A stretch of 64,000 nt of DNA from Candidatus Treponema caballi (GCA_018066285.1 JAGHRS010000002.1:186001-250000), one strand, 5' to 3'; counted from the first letter of the stretch, positions 9,090-18,995 are shown. Program-made: numbers and translations. The notes: generated by a model from the letters alone, not told the origin.

Positions 9090-9644
9090 ATGGATGAGCA
9101 GATTAAGGCAGTAGCAGAAAGACTTCGCGGACTCAGGGACTGTTTCGATACAACTGAGGAAGAAGCGGCAGAAATCTGTGGTGTCAGCGTTGAAGAATAC
9201 AAGCGCTATGAATCCGGTGAAGTGGATATTCCTCTGGGTGCCATGTTCAGCATGGGTAAAAAGTTCAATGTAGACATCAACTCGTTTCTGACGGGACTTG
9301 AACCGCATAAAGTGTCATATTTCCATACACCAAAAGGAAAAGGCGTGTCAGTAAACCGCTATGCAGACTATCATTTCGAGTCACTCGCATTTGGCTTTGC
9401 GGACCGTAAATCTGACCCGTTCCTTGTTACCATTAATCCTGGCGATATCGATGAAATCCATCCGGTAACACATCCGGGACAGGAGTTCAATTACTGCATT
9501 GAAGGAACGGTACGCGTCATGGTTGGTGAAAACGAAATCATCCTTAAAGAAGGCGATTCCCTCTACTTTGATTCATCAAAGCCGCACGGACAGCAGAATG
9601 TCGGCGACAAGAGATGCCAGTTCATTACAATCATCCTGAATTAA
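9090..9644 (+). CDS. XRE-family HTH + cupin domain protein (module 2 regulator)
   Basis: Paralogue of 6660-7211; SD AGGAGG at 9077; HPGQEFNYCIEGTVRVMVGENEIILKEGDSLYFDSSKPHGQQNV. Confidence 0.88.
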   Translation: MDEQIKAVAERLRGLRDCFDTTEEEAAEICGVSVEEYKRYESGEVDIPLGAMFSMGKKFNVDINSFLTGLEPHKVSYFHTPKGKGVSVNRYADYHFESLAFGFADRKSDPFLVTINPGDIDEIHPVTHPGQEFNYCIEGTVRVMVGENEIILKEGDSLYFDSSKPHGQQNVGDKRCQFITIILN

Positions 9645-9662
9645 TAACGGTCGGTAATACAT

Positions 9663-11372
9663 ATGGAAGAACAGTTCTTAGAGCGTACAGAGTTTGAAAA
9701 CTACAAGGATTTCTATAACAACTACAAACTGAAGGTTCCTGAAAACTTCAACTTCGGCTATGACGTCATCGATGTTATTGCAGAGCGCACGCCTGATAAG
9801 AAAGCTCTCGTCTGGACAAACGATGAAGGCGACTATCTTGAAATCACGTTCGGCAGACTCAAGGAACTTTCCGATGCCGCTGCGTCTTTCTACATGAGTC
9901 AGGGGATCGGACACGGAGACTTCGTCATGCTCATCCTGCAGCGCCGCTACGAGTTCTGGATAAGCATGGTTGCCCTTCATAAGCTCGGTGCTGTCGCCAT
10001 TCCGGCCACCCATATGCTTACAAAAGAAGACCTCGTGTACCGTAACAATGCGGTCAACATGAAGATGATTGTCGCCGTCAATGTGCCAGACGTCATTCAG
10101 CACGTTAACGAGTCACGCGCCGAATCTCCAAGTCTGAAATCCTGCGTTTTCGTGAACGCGTTCGGCGTTGACCGCCCTGTAGAAAATCCGCCAGAAGGCT
10201 GGATTGACTTCACTGCCGGCTGCAAGAACGCAGCTCCGTTCCCGAAGCTTGACCGCGACAAGGTCTCTCACAACAGCGATTACATGCTCGGCTATTTCAC
10301 TTCCGGAACTACAAGCCATCCGAAACTTGCAATACACAACTTCCTGTACCCGCTTGGCCACATTACTACTGCAAAGTACTGGCAGCATGTCCAGAACGGC
10401 GGCCTGCATCTGACCGTCGCTGATTCCGGCTGGGCAAAGACGGCTTGGGGCCGCCTGTACGGCCAGTGGATCTGCGAGACAGCGCTGTTCGTCTACGACT
10501 ACCATTCCCGCTTCCAGCCAATTGACCTGCTGCATCAGGTACAGAAGCATAAAGTAACGACATTCTGCGCTCCGCCGACAATCTACCGTTTCCTGATCAA
10601 GGAAGACCTTTCAGGCATAGACCTTTCTTCTCTCACTCACTGCTCAACCGCAGGCGAGCCGCTTTCAGAAGAAGTTTTCAACCAGTGGAAGCGCATTACC
10701 GGCCTTGAGATTACCGAAGGTTTCGGCCAGTCAGAGACGACCGTTTCGCTGTTCAACTTCAGCGGTGAGAAAATAAAGCCAGGTTCAATCGGAAAGCCGT
10801 GTCCGTACTACAATGCCTGCCTGCTTGACGACAACAATGAGGAAGTCGGCGTCGCAGTCATCGGACAGCTCTGCTTCAAGCTCGACAAAGAGAAGTTCCC
10901 TGAAACTGACGGCCGTTTCCCAGGCCTTGTATGCGAATATTACGGCGAGCCTGAAAAGACAGCCGCAGTGTTCCATGACGGTTATTATTACACAGGCGAC
11001 CAGGCATGGCGCGACGACGACGGTTACTATTGGTTCACCGGCCGCTGCGATGACGTCATCAAGTGCTCGGGCTACCGCATCGGTACGTTCGAGGTTGAAA
11101 GCGTCCTTATGAAGCATCCTGCAGTTGTGGAATGCGCTGTCACCGGCGCCCCAGACCCCGTCCGCGGCCAGGTCGTAAAGGCGACAATCGTCCTTGCAAA
11201 AGACTACAAGCCTGGTGATGAGACGCTTGTCAAAGAGATTCAACGTTTCGTAAAGGAAACGACCGCGCCGTACAAGTACCCGCGCATCGTTGAGTTTGTC
11301 GATGCTCTGCCAAAGACGACAAGCGGCAAGATCATGCGTAAGGAAATACGTTCAAAGGACGAAGCCCGTTGA
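9663..11372 (+). CDS. AMP-binding acyl-CoA synthetase/ligase (module 2)
   Basis: Close paralogue of 7339-9075; TSGTTSHPKLAIH, EGFGQSETT, PKTTSGKIMRKEIRS. Confidence 0.92.
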   Translation: MEEQFLERTEFENYKDFYNNYKLKVPENFNFGYDVIDVIAERTPDKKALVWTNDEGDYLEITFGRLKELSDAAASFYMSQGIGHGDFVMLILQRRYEFWISMVALHKLGAVAIPATHMLTKEDLVYRNNAVNMKMIVAVNVPDVIQHVNESRAESPSLKSCVFVNAFGVDRPVENPPEGWIDFTAGCKNAAPFPKLDRDKVSHNSDYMLGYFTSGTTSHPKLAIHNFLYPLGHITTAKYWQHVQNGGLHLTVADSGWAKTAWGRLYGQWICETALFVYDYHSRFQPIDLLHQVQKHKVTTFCAPPTIYRFLIKEDLSGIDLSSLTHCSTAGEPLSEEVFNQWKRITGLEITEGFGQSETTVSLFNFSGEKIKPGSIGKPCPYYNACLLDDNNEEVGVAVIGQLCFKLDKEKFPETDGRFPGLVCEYYGEPEKTAAVFHDGYYYTGDQAWRDDDGYYWFTGRCDDVIKCSGYRIGTFEVESVLMKHPAVVECAVTGAPDPVRGQVVKATIVLAKDYKPGDETLVKEIQRFVKETTAPYKYPRIVEFVDALPKTTSGKIMRKEIRSKDEAR

Positions 11373-12101
11373 AAGCCCGATAGAGAAGGGAATGGGTGAA
11401 TTAAGCTGCCGTTCGGGATTCCATGCATCCACCATAGTTTTCAGTTTGATGCTCATAAAAGGAAGATAGACATGTATTCCAAGACCGGCGTCGACTGCAA
11501 CTCCTGAAATGTTGGTGACCGTATTGTTTACGTACAGCACGTCTGTCAGTATTTTAATTTCTGCAGGTGTGTCCTCTTTATAAGCCGTGAAGACAAGCCC
11601 TCCACCGATTTTTGAATTGCTTCCCGCTGAAGAATTATTCAGTTTATACAGAAAAGACAGGTCAATGATGGACTCGCCTGTGTCAAAGATGATGTCGGCA
11701 GAACAGAAATATGTGTCCGGTTTGAAAACATTATCGTGACTCAGATTCAATCCTCCGGATGCGAGAAGAGAAAAATCATTCAGGATTATTCCCGCTCCTC
11801 CTGTAATAAACGGAACGATTCCGGTTTTGTTGATGTTGTTGTTTATGCCGCCTGAAAGTACGAAAATACTCAGGTATTTGTTATAGAGAAGTGATGCAGA
11901 ATAAACGCCGTTGTTTTCATAGGAGAGTTCTGCTGAAAGATTTGAGTTGTTCTCGAAAGTTTCTTCAAGGGAGAATTCCGTTCCAATAAGAAATGAGTCT
12001 CCCTGAGAATCATACGTGAGTCCGGCAGAAACCTCTGTGGCAAAAGCTGAGGTTGCAGCGAGAAATACCAGTATGCAGGCGGTTATGATTGTCTTCTTCA
12101 A
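11352..12101 (-). CDS. Predicted outer-membrane beta-barrel-like protein with signal peptide
   Basis: MKKTIITACILVFLAATSAFATEVSAG signal peptide, alternating beta-rich sequence; 3' end overlaps 9663-11372. Confidence 0.65.
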   Translation of the reverse strand: MKKTIITACILVFLAATSAFATEVSAGLTYDSQGDSFLIGTEFSLEETFENNSNLSAELSYENNGVYSASLLYNKYLSIFVLSGGINNNINKTGIVPFITGGAGIILNDFSLLASGGLNLSHDNVFKPDTYFCSADIIFDTGESIIDLSFLYKLNNSSAGSNSKIGGGLVFTAYKEDTPAEIKILTDVLYVNNTVTNISGVAVDAGLGIHVYLPFMSIKLKTMVDAWNPERQLNSPIPFSIGLSTGFVL

Positions 12102-13270
12102 AATTGTGCCTTAAAACTGAGTGACAACTTGAAAAACTTTGCCATGTCCATATATTCAAGCGGATGAATCAGAACTGACGTTTTTAAGTTGCCTGAAAAC
12201 ATTGAGTAATCAAGATGCGGTGTTATGACGACATCAATGGTTTCAGGGTTGGAAATGTCAACAGTGCGTTGAGAACTTGCGGTGACATCAAGCCCTGCCG
12301 TTGCTGTATGACTGAGCATAAGGAAAGGCAGTGTCTCTATGTTCAGATTGCAGCCCAGCGGATGTGATACAGTCTGCAGGTTGCGCAATGCTGCATCTGA
12401 TATATTGAAGAAAGAAACATTAAGGTTGAAGCTTGACAGAGCAATTCGTGGTTCGATAAACAGATGAAGATTGTCAAGACCCGGAGCCTCAATATTCTGT
12501 ATGTTTATGTCTGATACTCCTGCCTGAAGGAACAGGTTCATCCTGTCCGTAATGTTGATTACGGTAGAAAGACCTCCGTGCAGGATTATACTTTTAATAA
12601 GGATGAAAACTTCTTCTCCTGATTCTGTTTTGTTCTCAACAGGGAGTGTGAGTCCGAAATCTGTATCAAAGATTGAGTCGCCTGCCAGAAATGCATATCT
12701 GAAAGCACCGTTGAGCTGAGGTGTTTTTTCTCCATCATCTGATGTGTCATAGAAAGCATTTATTGAAAGCGCGTTTGGACCGAAATCATCAACATAAGAA
12801 AAACCGACTCCGGAGAAAAGGTGCATGTTTGCAGAAACAGGGGCAATGGCTGGTGTCAGGAGAGAAGATTCAAAGGTATGAACTCCGAGTGTCTGTTTTA
12901 CAAAAGTATCTGAGCCAAATGAGTTCTGGTCTCCGAGCAGTGCGGAAATCCGCCTGATTCTTCCTTCTGTGTAAAATGAATATGTTCCTGAAAGTTCATT
13001 TATGGAGAATGTTGATGGGGTTTCCCGGAACAGACCGTTGCTGACGATGTCTCCGGTTCCAAACTGGAAGTTGCCTCTGAAGGAAAGTGTATCGTTAAGT
13101 GCGTACTGACCGGCAACAACACCTTTTGCATATACTTCCAGGGTATTGTCAGCGGGCTGCAGATCAAGTGATACTCCTGCAAAACCGGCGAAGGATGATT
13201 CTGCGGCAACAGCTGAGAGAATAATTGTAGAAAACAGTATGGTGAGCGTTTTCTTGAAATTCAGTTCCAT
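12098..13270 (-). CDS. Predicted secreted/outer-membrane beta-barrel-like protein
   Basis: MELNFKKTLTILFSTIILSAVAAESSFAGF signal peptide, beta-rich sequence ending in SFKAQF; overlaps next gene by 4 nt. Confidence 0.65.
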   Translation of the reverse strand: MELNFKKTLTILFSTIILSAVAAESSFAGFAGVSLDLQPADNTLEVYAKGVVAGQYALNDTLSFRGNFQFGTGDIVSNGLFRETPSTFSINELSGTYSFYTEGRIRRISALLGDQNSFGSDTFVKQTLGVHTFESSLLTPAIAPVSANMHLFSGVGFSYVDDFGPNALSINAFYDTSDDGEKTPQLNGAFRYAFLAGDSIFDTDFGLTLPVENKTESGEEVFILIKSIILHGGLSTVINITDRMNLFLQAGVSDINIQNIEAPGLDNLHLFIEPRIALSSFNLNVSFFNISDAALRNLQTVSHPLGCNLNIETLPFLMLSHTATAGLDVTASSQRTVDISNPETIDVVITPHLDYSMFSGNLKTSVLIHPLEYMDMAKFFKLSLSFKAQF

Positions 13271-13366
13271 GACAGTTACTCCAGGGGATAAATCCCCCTT
13301 ACAGTATCGGCAAAACTATCAAAATATTATACAAAACTTCAAAAATCTATTTTCCTTTTATTTTGC

Positions 13367-13394
13367 TTGACTTATCAATTCTTGCTGATAAAAT
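13367..13394 (+). promoter_or_regulatory. Candidate promoter immediately upstream of cheA
   Basis: TTGACT-16 nt-TAAAAT; -10 ends 6 nt before the ATG. Confidence 0.45.
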
Positions 13395-13400
13395 GAAAGT

Positions 13401-15797
13401 ATGAGTGACTATCTTGATATTAACAACGAAGAATTGCTAAAAGACTTCTTCAGTGAAGCAGACCAGCAGGTCGAAAATCTTGAAAGCAATATTCTTGTTA
13501 TTGAAAACGACCCAGGTAATCATGAAGCAATTGACGAAATTTTCAGAGCTGCGCATACGCTGAAAGGTGGATCCGCAACTGTTGAAATGCATGAGCTCTC
13601 TGAGTTTACACATGCCGTAGAAGATTTGCTTGATGAGTTGCGTTCACAAACCATTACGGTTACAGAACCTGTTGTTGATGTTCTGTTGAATGCTATTGAT
13701 ATTATTAAGGCAATGCTTGAGGCCCGCTCAAACGGAGATGTTTATTCCGATGATGTTGAGCCTATAAAAAAACAGCTGCGTTCTTTCATCCCGGATAAAA
13801 AAGACGGCAAAAAGAAGAAATCGGATGGTTCAAAGCCTTCTCTTGCTGATCTTCAGAAACCGGCTGCTGCTCCTGCAGAAAAGGCTCCTGCTGCCCCTGC
13901 TGGTGGCAATGCTGCACCTGTCCTTTCTGAGTATGAGATGCTTGAACTTAAGGAGAATTGCGGTAAAGACGAGAAACTCTGGTCCGTCACTGTTGAATTT
14001 GATGAATCAAATCCAATGAACAGTGTCGGCGGTATTCAGGTCTTTGCCTCCCTCAAGGAAAAGGGAACAATCCTTAAGACGCAGCCAGACTTTGATGAGC
14101 TTTATGAGGATGAATTCCATCCTGTCGTTGTATATTTCCTTGCTTCCAAGGCAACTGCTGATGAACTGGAGGATGCTTCTTTCCTTTCAGATGTAACCAA
14201 CAGTACAAACGCTGTCTGTCTTGAAGGACAGACTGGAGCTGCTGAGCCTGCACCTGCTGCAGAAGCTCCTGCCCCAGCTGCGGCGCCTGCTGAACCGGAA
14301 GAAAAGGAAGAAGCTCCGGCATCTGCTGCAGAAGCTCCTGCTCCGGAGGCCGCAAAAGCCGCTCCTGCCCCTGCCAAGGCAAAGCCACAGGGCGGACAGC
14401 AGCACTCACAGGGAAGTATCCTCCGTGTAGATTCAAAGCGTATTGACTATCTGCTGAACCTTGTTTCTGAAACAGTCATCACAAAGGCTGCCTTCAACCA
14501 GACGGCACTGCAGGTTGGTGATCTTCAGGTACAGCTGCAGACGCTTGAAACTTCTTACAAAGAAAAGGTCAGAAAGCTGCTCGATCAGATTCCACGATAT
14601 CTTGAATCACTTCAGGATGGTGCATCCCTCAAGCAGATAAAATCTTCTATTAATGAAGATTATGGTGACCTCAACAACGTATTCGATCCTTTCGACAATT
14701 CATTCAAGAATCTTGCCGGAAAGTTCCGTTCATCAACACAGAATCTTGGACGCATTGCAGGTGAACTGCAGGAAGGCGTCATGAAAATCCGAATGGTTCC
14801 TATCAGCCAGATTTTCTCACGTTTCCCACGTGTTGTCCGCGATTTGAGCCGTGACCTCAACAAGAAAGTCAATCTTGTCGTAGAAGGTGAGGACACGGAA
14901 CTTGACAAGTCAGTCATTGAGGACCTTCTGGATCCTATCATGCACTGCGTACGTAACTCTCTCGACCATGGTATCGAGTCACCGGACGTCCGCAAGAAGG
15001 CTGGTAAGAACGAGGAAGGAACGCTCATCCTGAAGGCAAGTAACGAAGGAAACCTCATCATCATCGATATTATTGATGACGGTGGTGGAATTGATGTTCA
15101 GAAAATCCGCGATAAGGCAATCCAGCGCGGACTTATTCATCCGAACAAGATCATTACTGATCAGGAAGCTTTCTCGCTCATGTTTGAGCCGGGCTTCTCG
15201 ACAGCAGATAAGATTACGAACGTTTCTGGCCGCGGTGTCGGTCTTGACGTTGTAAAGAAGCAGATTGAAAAGCTGAATGGTACGGTCATCGTAACGTCAG
15301 AGAAGGGTATGGGCTCTAAGTTCAGTATCCGCCTGCCGCTTACACTTGCCATTATCCAGGGTCTGCTTGTACGTGTCGGTTCTGAAGTGTACTCAATCCC
15401 GATTGCATCTGTCATTGAGTCTGTACGCGTTCATTCTGATGAAATCAACCGCATTGATAACTACGAGGTTCTCAATGTACGTAACGAGGTCATCAGTATC
15501 CTGCGTCTGAGCAGACTGTTCGGCATACGTAATACGGAAGAATCTGAGTACAGTTTCATTGTTATTGTTGGTAGTGCTGACAAGAAGATTGGTGTCATGG
15601 TCGATGCCCTCATCGGTGAGGAAGACGTCGTTATCAAGCCGTTACGCGACCAGTTCACCAATTCTCCGGGAATTGCCGGTGCATCCATTCTTGGTGATGG
15701 TTCCGTATCACTGATTATTGATGTAAGCCAGCTGCTTGAACTTGGTGTCAAGCAGGAACTTAATGCGCGCAATGAGCAGGAATTAGAGGTGATGTAA
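13401..15797 (+). CDS. cheA: Chemotaxis histidine kinase CheA
   Basis: P1 HTLKGGSATVEM, H-ATPase HCVRNSLDHGIESPDVR...GRGVGLDVVKKQIEKLNG, C-terminal CheW-like domain; long Ala/Pro linker. Confidence 0.96.
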   Translation: MSDYLDINNEELLKDFFSEADQQVENLESNILVIENDPGNHEAIDEIFRAAHTLKGGSATVEMHELSEFTHAVEDLLDELRSQTITVTEPVVDVLLNAIDIIKAMLEARSNGDVYSDDVEPIKKQLRSFIPDKKDGKKKKSDGSKPSLADLQKPAAAPAEKAPAAPAGGNAAPVLSEYEMLELKENCGKDEKLWSVTVEFDESNPMNSVGGIQVFASLKEKGTILKTQPDFDELYEDEFHPVVVYFLASKATADELEDASFLSDVTNSTNAVCLEGQTGAAEPAPAAEAPAPAAAPAEPEEKEEAPASAAEAPAPEAAKAAPAPAKAKPQGGQQHSQGSILRVDSKRIDYLLNLVSETVITKAAFNQTALQVGDLQVQLQTLETSYKEKVRKLLDQIPRYLESLQDGASLKQIKSSINEDYGDLNNVFDPFDNSFKNLAGKFRSSTQNLGRIAGELQEGVMKIRMVPISQIFSRFPRVVRDLSRDLNKKVNLVVEGEDTELDKSVIEDLLDPIMHCVRNSLDHGIESPDVRKKAGKNEEGTLILKASNEGNLIIIDIIDDGGGIDVQKIRDKAIQRGLIHPNKIITDQEAFSLMFEPGFSTADKITNVSGRGVGLDVVKKQIEKLNGTVIVTSEKGMGSKFSIRLPLTLAIIQGLLVRVGSEVYSIPIASVIESVRVHSDEINRIDNYEVLNVRNEVISILRLSRLFGIRNTEESEYSFIVIVGSADKKIGVMVDALIGEEDVVIKPLRDQFTNSPGIAGASILGDGSVSLIIDVSQLLELGVKQELNARNEQELEVM

Positions 15798-17206
15798 TGG
15801 AAGCTGTCGCTGAGAATATTTTAGCTGCCCAGCTCGCAGAAGAAGCTGATGAAGAGCGCAAGGAGCAGATGACTGTCATTGATTTCAAGATGGTAACCTT
15901 CTCCCTTGCTGGAAAAGATTACGCAATTGATATCATGAAGGTCAAGGAAATAGCTAAGGCTGGCCGCTTTACCTATGTTCCGAATACATCTCCGTTTGTG
16001 CTTGGTGTATACAACCTGCGTGGTGACATTATTCCGATTATTGACCTGCGTCTGTTCTTCAATATTGATATTCCGGAACGCAAAGGCAATGAAATTGAGA
16101 ACATGATCATCGTAGGTGTGGGTGACCAGAGCTACGGTGTCGTCATTGATCAGATTGATAAGGTTGTCGGAATCCAGAAAAGTTCCATTCAGCCGCCACA
16201 TCCGCTGTTTGGTGATATCAGCATCAAGTTTATCTCAGGTGTTGTTGAAAGCAATAACCGCCTGTACATTCTTCTTGATATTGACCGTATCTTCGGTTCA
16301 AGAAAAGAAGAACTTGATGAATCTCATAATGCCGGTGAAGCAAGTGCAATGGAGGCAATGCAGCAGGGAGCTGAAGGTCCAAAACCTGTAAAGAAGGCTC
16401 CTGTAAAGCAGGCTGCTCCTGCAGCAGCTCCTGCCGCTAAACCTGCAGAACCGGAAAAGCCGTCAAAGAATGATGCTGAATACGGATTCCTCATTGAATC
16501 ACTGCGTAATATGCGCAAGTTTAATACATCATTCCTCAATGAGAAGTGGGTTAAGACCCGGTTTGATGAATGGTGCAGTTCACGTGGTGCTGCGAACATA
16601 CAGCTCACAAGTGAAAAAGATGCTGACGAGTTCCTGAAACCGTTCAGTTCCCGGAATACGGGAGCGTTCTGGTCAGAACAGTATGCCCGTGAACTGTTTG
16701 CCCTGCTGCCTGAAAATGCAGCAAAACAGATGTATGTATGGAATCCTGGTTGCGGCAATGGTGCTGAATCATATTCTCTGGCCTGTCTGCTGCGTAAACG
16801 CTATCCGGATGCACGGATCAGAATTTATGCACACGATGTTGATTTGCTGAGTGTCTCAAACGCACCTCTTATCAATGTTCCAGCAGAGGCAGCTGCATCA
16901 TGGTTGAAGCCGTTTGTGACAAAAACTGTCAGTGGCGGTTATACCTTCAATCAGGATATAAAAGACGCTGTCATGTTTGAATATCATGACTGTCTTAATA
17001 CAAATGCCATGCCAAATGTAGATTTGATTTTCACGAGAGATCTTCTGTCTTTCCTGCCAGAACATTCTCAGAAAACTCTGATCGCAGACTTCGAAGAGAA
17101 GCTGAAAGGAAATGGTGTATTAATCATCGGAGAGAATGAATCTCTTTCTCTCTATCCACAGTGGCATGCAAAATCGGCCGGATTGCTGACGGTATACAGC
17201 AAATAA
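15797..17206 (+). CDS. CheW domain fused to a CheR-like methyltransferase domain
   Basis: N-terminal CheW fold (VTFSLAGKDYAIDIMKVKEI...GVYNLRGDIIPIIDLRLFF), Ala/Pro linker, then CheR-like VWNPGCGNGAESYSLACLLRKRYPDARIRIYAHDVD. Confidence 0.9.
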   Translation: MEAVAENILAAQLAEEADEERKEQMTVIDFKMVTFSLAGKDYAIDIMKVKEIAKAGRFTYVPNTSPFVLGVYNLRGDIIPIIDLRLFFNIDIPERKGNEIENMIIVGVGDQSYGVVIDQIDKVVGIQKSSIQPPHPLFGDISIKFISGVVESNNRLYILLDIDRIFGSRKEELDESHNAGEASAMEAMQQGAEGPKPVKKAPVKQAAPAAAPAAKPAEPEKPSKNDAEYGFLIESLRNMRKFNTSFLNEKWVKTRFDEWCSSRGAANIQLTSEKDADEFLKPFSSRNTGAFWSEQYARELFALLPENAAKQMYVWNPGCGNGAESYSLACLLRKRYPDARIRIYAHDVDLLSVSNAPLINVPAEAAASWLKPFVTKTVSGGYTFNQDIKDAVMFEYHDCLNTNAMPNVDLIFTRDLLSFLPEHSQKTLIADFEEKLKGNGVLIIGENESLSLYPQWHAKSAGLLTVYSK

Positions 17207-17224
17207 CGAGTAAAGGAGTGAGCT

Positions 17225-17689
17225 ATGCGTGTTGAATACATAAACCCATTTGTAGAAACAGCGTTTAATATTTTGCAGGAAGTTCTCGGTGGAGAAGTAA
17301 AGCGCGGAGATTTGTATCTTAAATCTTCTTCACAGCCTGTTATGGGCGTTGCTGCCCTTGTAGGTCTGGCAGGAGATGTTGAAGGTCGTGTCCTTTTTGA
17401 CATGAGCATGGAAACAGCAATGAACATTGCTTCAACCATGAATATGGAAAAACTGACAGAGTTCGACGATCTGACAAAGGCTACAATCACCGAACTTGCA
17501 AACCTGATTACTGCTCAGGCAGTAACAAAGCTTCATGAACTTGGTTTCAAATTCGACCTTACACCACCGGCTCTGTTTACCGGTGATAAGATGGAAATTT
17601 CAGACCATGAAGTCGAGGCTCTTATTGTCCCGATGATTACTGAGCAGGGCAAAGTAGAAGTTAACGTCGCTATTCGCGAACATATGTAA
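17225..17689 (+). CDS. cheX: Chemotaxis phosphatase CheX
   Basis: VEYINPFVETAFNILQEVLGGEVKRGDLYL...LTKATITELANLITAQAVTKL. Confidence 0.9.
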   Translation: MRVEYINPFVETAFNILQEVLGGEVKRGDLYLKSSSQPVMGVAALVGLAGDVEGRVLFDMSMETAMNIASTMNMEKLTEFDDLTKATITELANLITAQAVTKLHELGFKFDLTPPALFTGDKMEISDHEVEALIVPMITEQGKVEVNVAIREHM

Positions 17690-17710
17690 TCGAGCAGGAG
17701 GAAGAAGATT

Positions 17711-18145
17711 ATGAAGACAAAGCAGGATTTCCCATCAATTAACGAGCGGCCTCCTGAAGGCATCAAGGATGACGGAACAAAAGTCCGCGTTCTTGTTGTT
17801 GATGATTCCATCTTCGTTGCAAAGCAGCTGAGTCAGATCCTTTCAAGTGAAGGCTATGAAATCGTTGCAACAGCAGAAAATGGAGCTGAAGGCGTCGAGA
17901 AATACAAGGAACTGAGTCCTAATATTGATATCGTTACAATGGATATCACTATGCCGGTCATGGACGGTATTACCGCTCTTGAACACATCATGGCTTTCGA
18001 CAAGAATGCACGCGTCATTATGGTCAGTGCTCTTGGTAAGGAAGACCTGGTCAAGAAGTCACTGCTTACCGGTGCAAAGAACTACATCGTTAAGCCACTT
18101 GACCGCAAGAAGGTTCTTGAAAGAATCAGTGCGTGCATGAAATAA
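17711..18145 (+). CDS. cheY: Chemotaxis response regulator CheY
   Basis: VLVVDDSIFVAKQLSQIL...DIVTMDITMPVMDG...MVSALGKEDLVKKSLLTGAKNYIVKPLDRKKV. Confidence 0.93.
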   Translation: MKTKQDFPSINERPPEGIKDDGTKVRVLVVDDSIFVAKQLSQILSSEGYEIVATAENGAEGVEKYKELSPNIDIVTMDITMPVMDGITALEHIMAFDKNARVIMVSALGKEDLVKKSLLTGAKNYIVKPLDRKKVLERISACMK

Positions 18146-18169
18146 GCACACTGATTTCAGGATAATCAT

Positions 18170-18832
18170 TCAGAAAGCTGTCTCCTCACAGGGGACAGCT
18201 TTTTTTATGCTCAGACGATATGAACCTTTTGCCCGTTTTTGAATGATAACGGGGCAATTCCTTTTCAGCAGCAGTGTCCTCAGCCGGTTCATGTACGCGT
18301 AGAGCGTCTGCTGGTGATTTGCTGTAGTGTCTTTCCAAAGAAAATTCTGCAGTGTTGTAATGGGAATGTCTGTGTCCCTGTTCCTGAGCATGCAGCTCAG
18401 CAGTGTTGCCAGAGAAGGGGGCAGCTTGTTCTGTTTGAGGAAATGGCGTTCTTCTGATGATGAATCGGAAAATGACCGGCTGACAAGGATGTCGTGAATC
18501 TGAATGTCTCTGAGTGCTTCACCTATCAGACGGAGACAGGATTGTGCTTCATCAGACAGGGAAGACTGAGTATCAGGAAGAAAAGACTTGAGTTCATTGT
18601 CATAAAACAAATGGAACTTCCTTTTACAGCGTGTAATCATAGTCCGGTAATCTGTATCTGGTTCTGGAAATGTTTCTGAATCGACAATGACGAAATCAGG
18701 ATCTGAGTAACGGAGTGACTGATGTACAGATGCAAGTGTTTCTACGATGGCAGTGCTGTGACCGGATGCTTCCATCTTTAACGAGAAATATTCTGCTTTT
18801 CTGCTGTTTGCGGAAAAAAGAAGAATATACAA
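18170..18832 (-). CDS. Receiver-like N-terminus with C-terminal OmpR-type winged helix (atypical response regulator)
   Basis: N-terminal DPDFVIVDSETFPEPD receiver-like segment; C-terminal LWKDTTANHQQTLYAYMNRLRTLLLKRNCPVIIQKRAKGSYRL resembles Trans_reg_C. Confidence 0.6.
   Translation of the reverse strand: MYILLFSANSRKAEYFSLKMEASGHSTAIVETLASVHQSLRYSDPDFVIVDSETFPEPDTDYRTMITRCKRKFHLFYDNELKSFLPDTQSSLSDEAQSCLRLIGEALRDIQIHDILVSRSFSDSSSEERHFLKQNKLPPSLATLLSCMLRNRDTDIPITTLQNFLWKDTTANHQQTLYAYMNRLRTLLLKRNCPVIIQKRAKGSYRLSIKKAVPCEETAF
18173..18208 (+). terminator. Terminator of the che operon, overlapping 3' coding end of the opposite-strand gene
   Basis: AAGCTGTCtcctcacaggGGACAGCTTTTTTTA. Confidence 0.75.
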
Positions 18833-18844
18833 GGTCTTTGCTCC

Positions 18845-18874
18845 TTGACTAAATTGCGGTATTCGTGATAGTAT
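18845..18874 (+). promoter_or_regulatory. Promoter of tRNA-Val
   Basis: TTGACT-18 nt-TAGTAT. Confidence 0.5.
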
Positions 18875-18885
18875 GGGGACACTTC

Positions 18886-18959
18886 GGGCGGTTAGCTCAG
18901 TTGGTTAGAGCATCACGTTGACATCGTGGGGGTCGTTAGTTCGAATCTAATATCGCCCA
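18886..18959 (+). tRNA. tRNA-Val(GAC)
   Basis: GGGCGGTTAGCTCAGTTGGTTAGAGCATCACGTTGACATCGTGGGGGTCGTTAGTTCGAATCTAATATCGCCCA; anticodon GAC. Confidence 0.93.
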
Positions 18960-18960
18960 G

Positions 18961-18995
18961 AACCGGTTTGTTTCATTACAAACCGGTTTTTTTTA
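18961..18995 (+). terminator. Rho-independent terminator after tRNA-Val
   Basis: AACCGGTTTGtttcattaCAAACCGGTTTTTTTT. Confidence 0.85.

Noticed and set aside
10113-10550. Antisense ORFs inside the acyl-CoA ligases (also 7855-8367, 9678-10103, 10785-11243)
   Set aside because: Opposite-strand open frames within strongly coding, codon-biased genes; no SD, family signature or conserved motif.
14074-14436. Antisense Ala/Gln-rich ORFs opposite cheA (14074-14436, 14102-14377, 14187-14405)
   Set aside because: Shadow ORFs caused by the low-complexity Ala/Pro linker of CheA.
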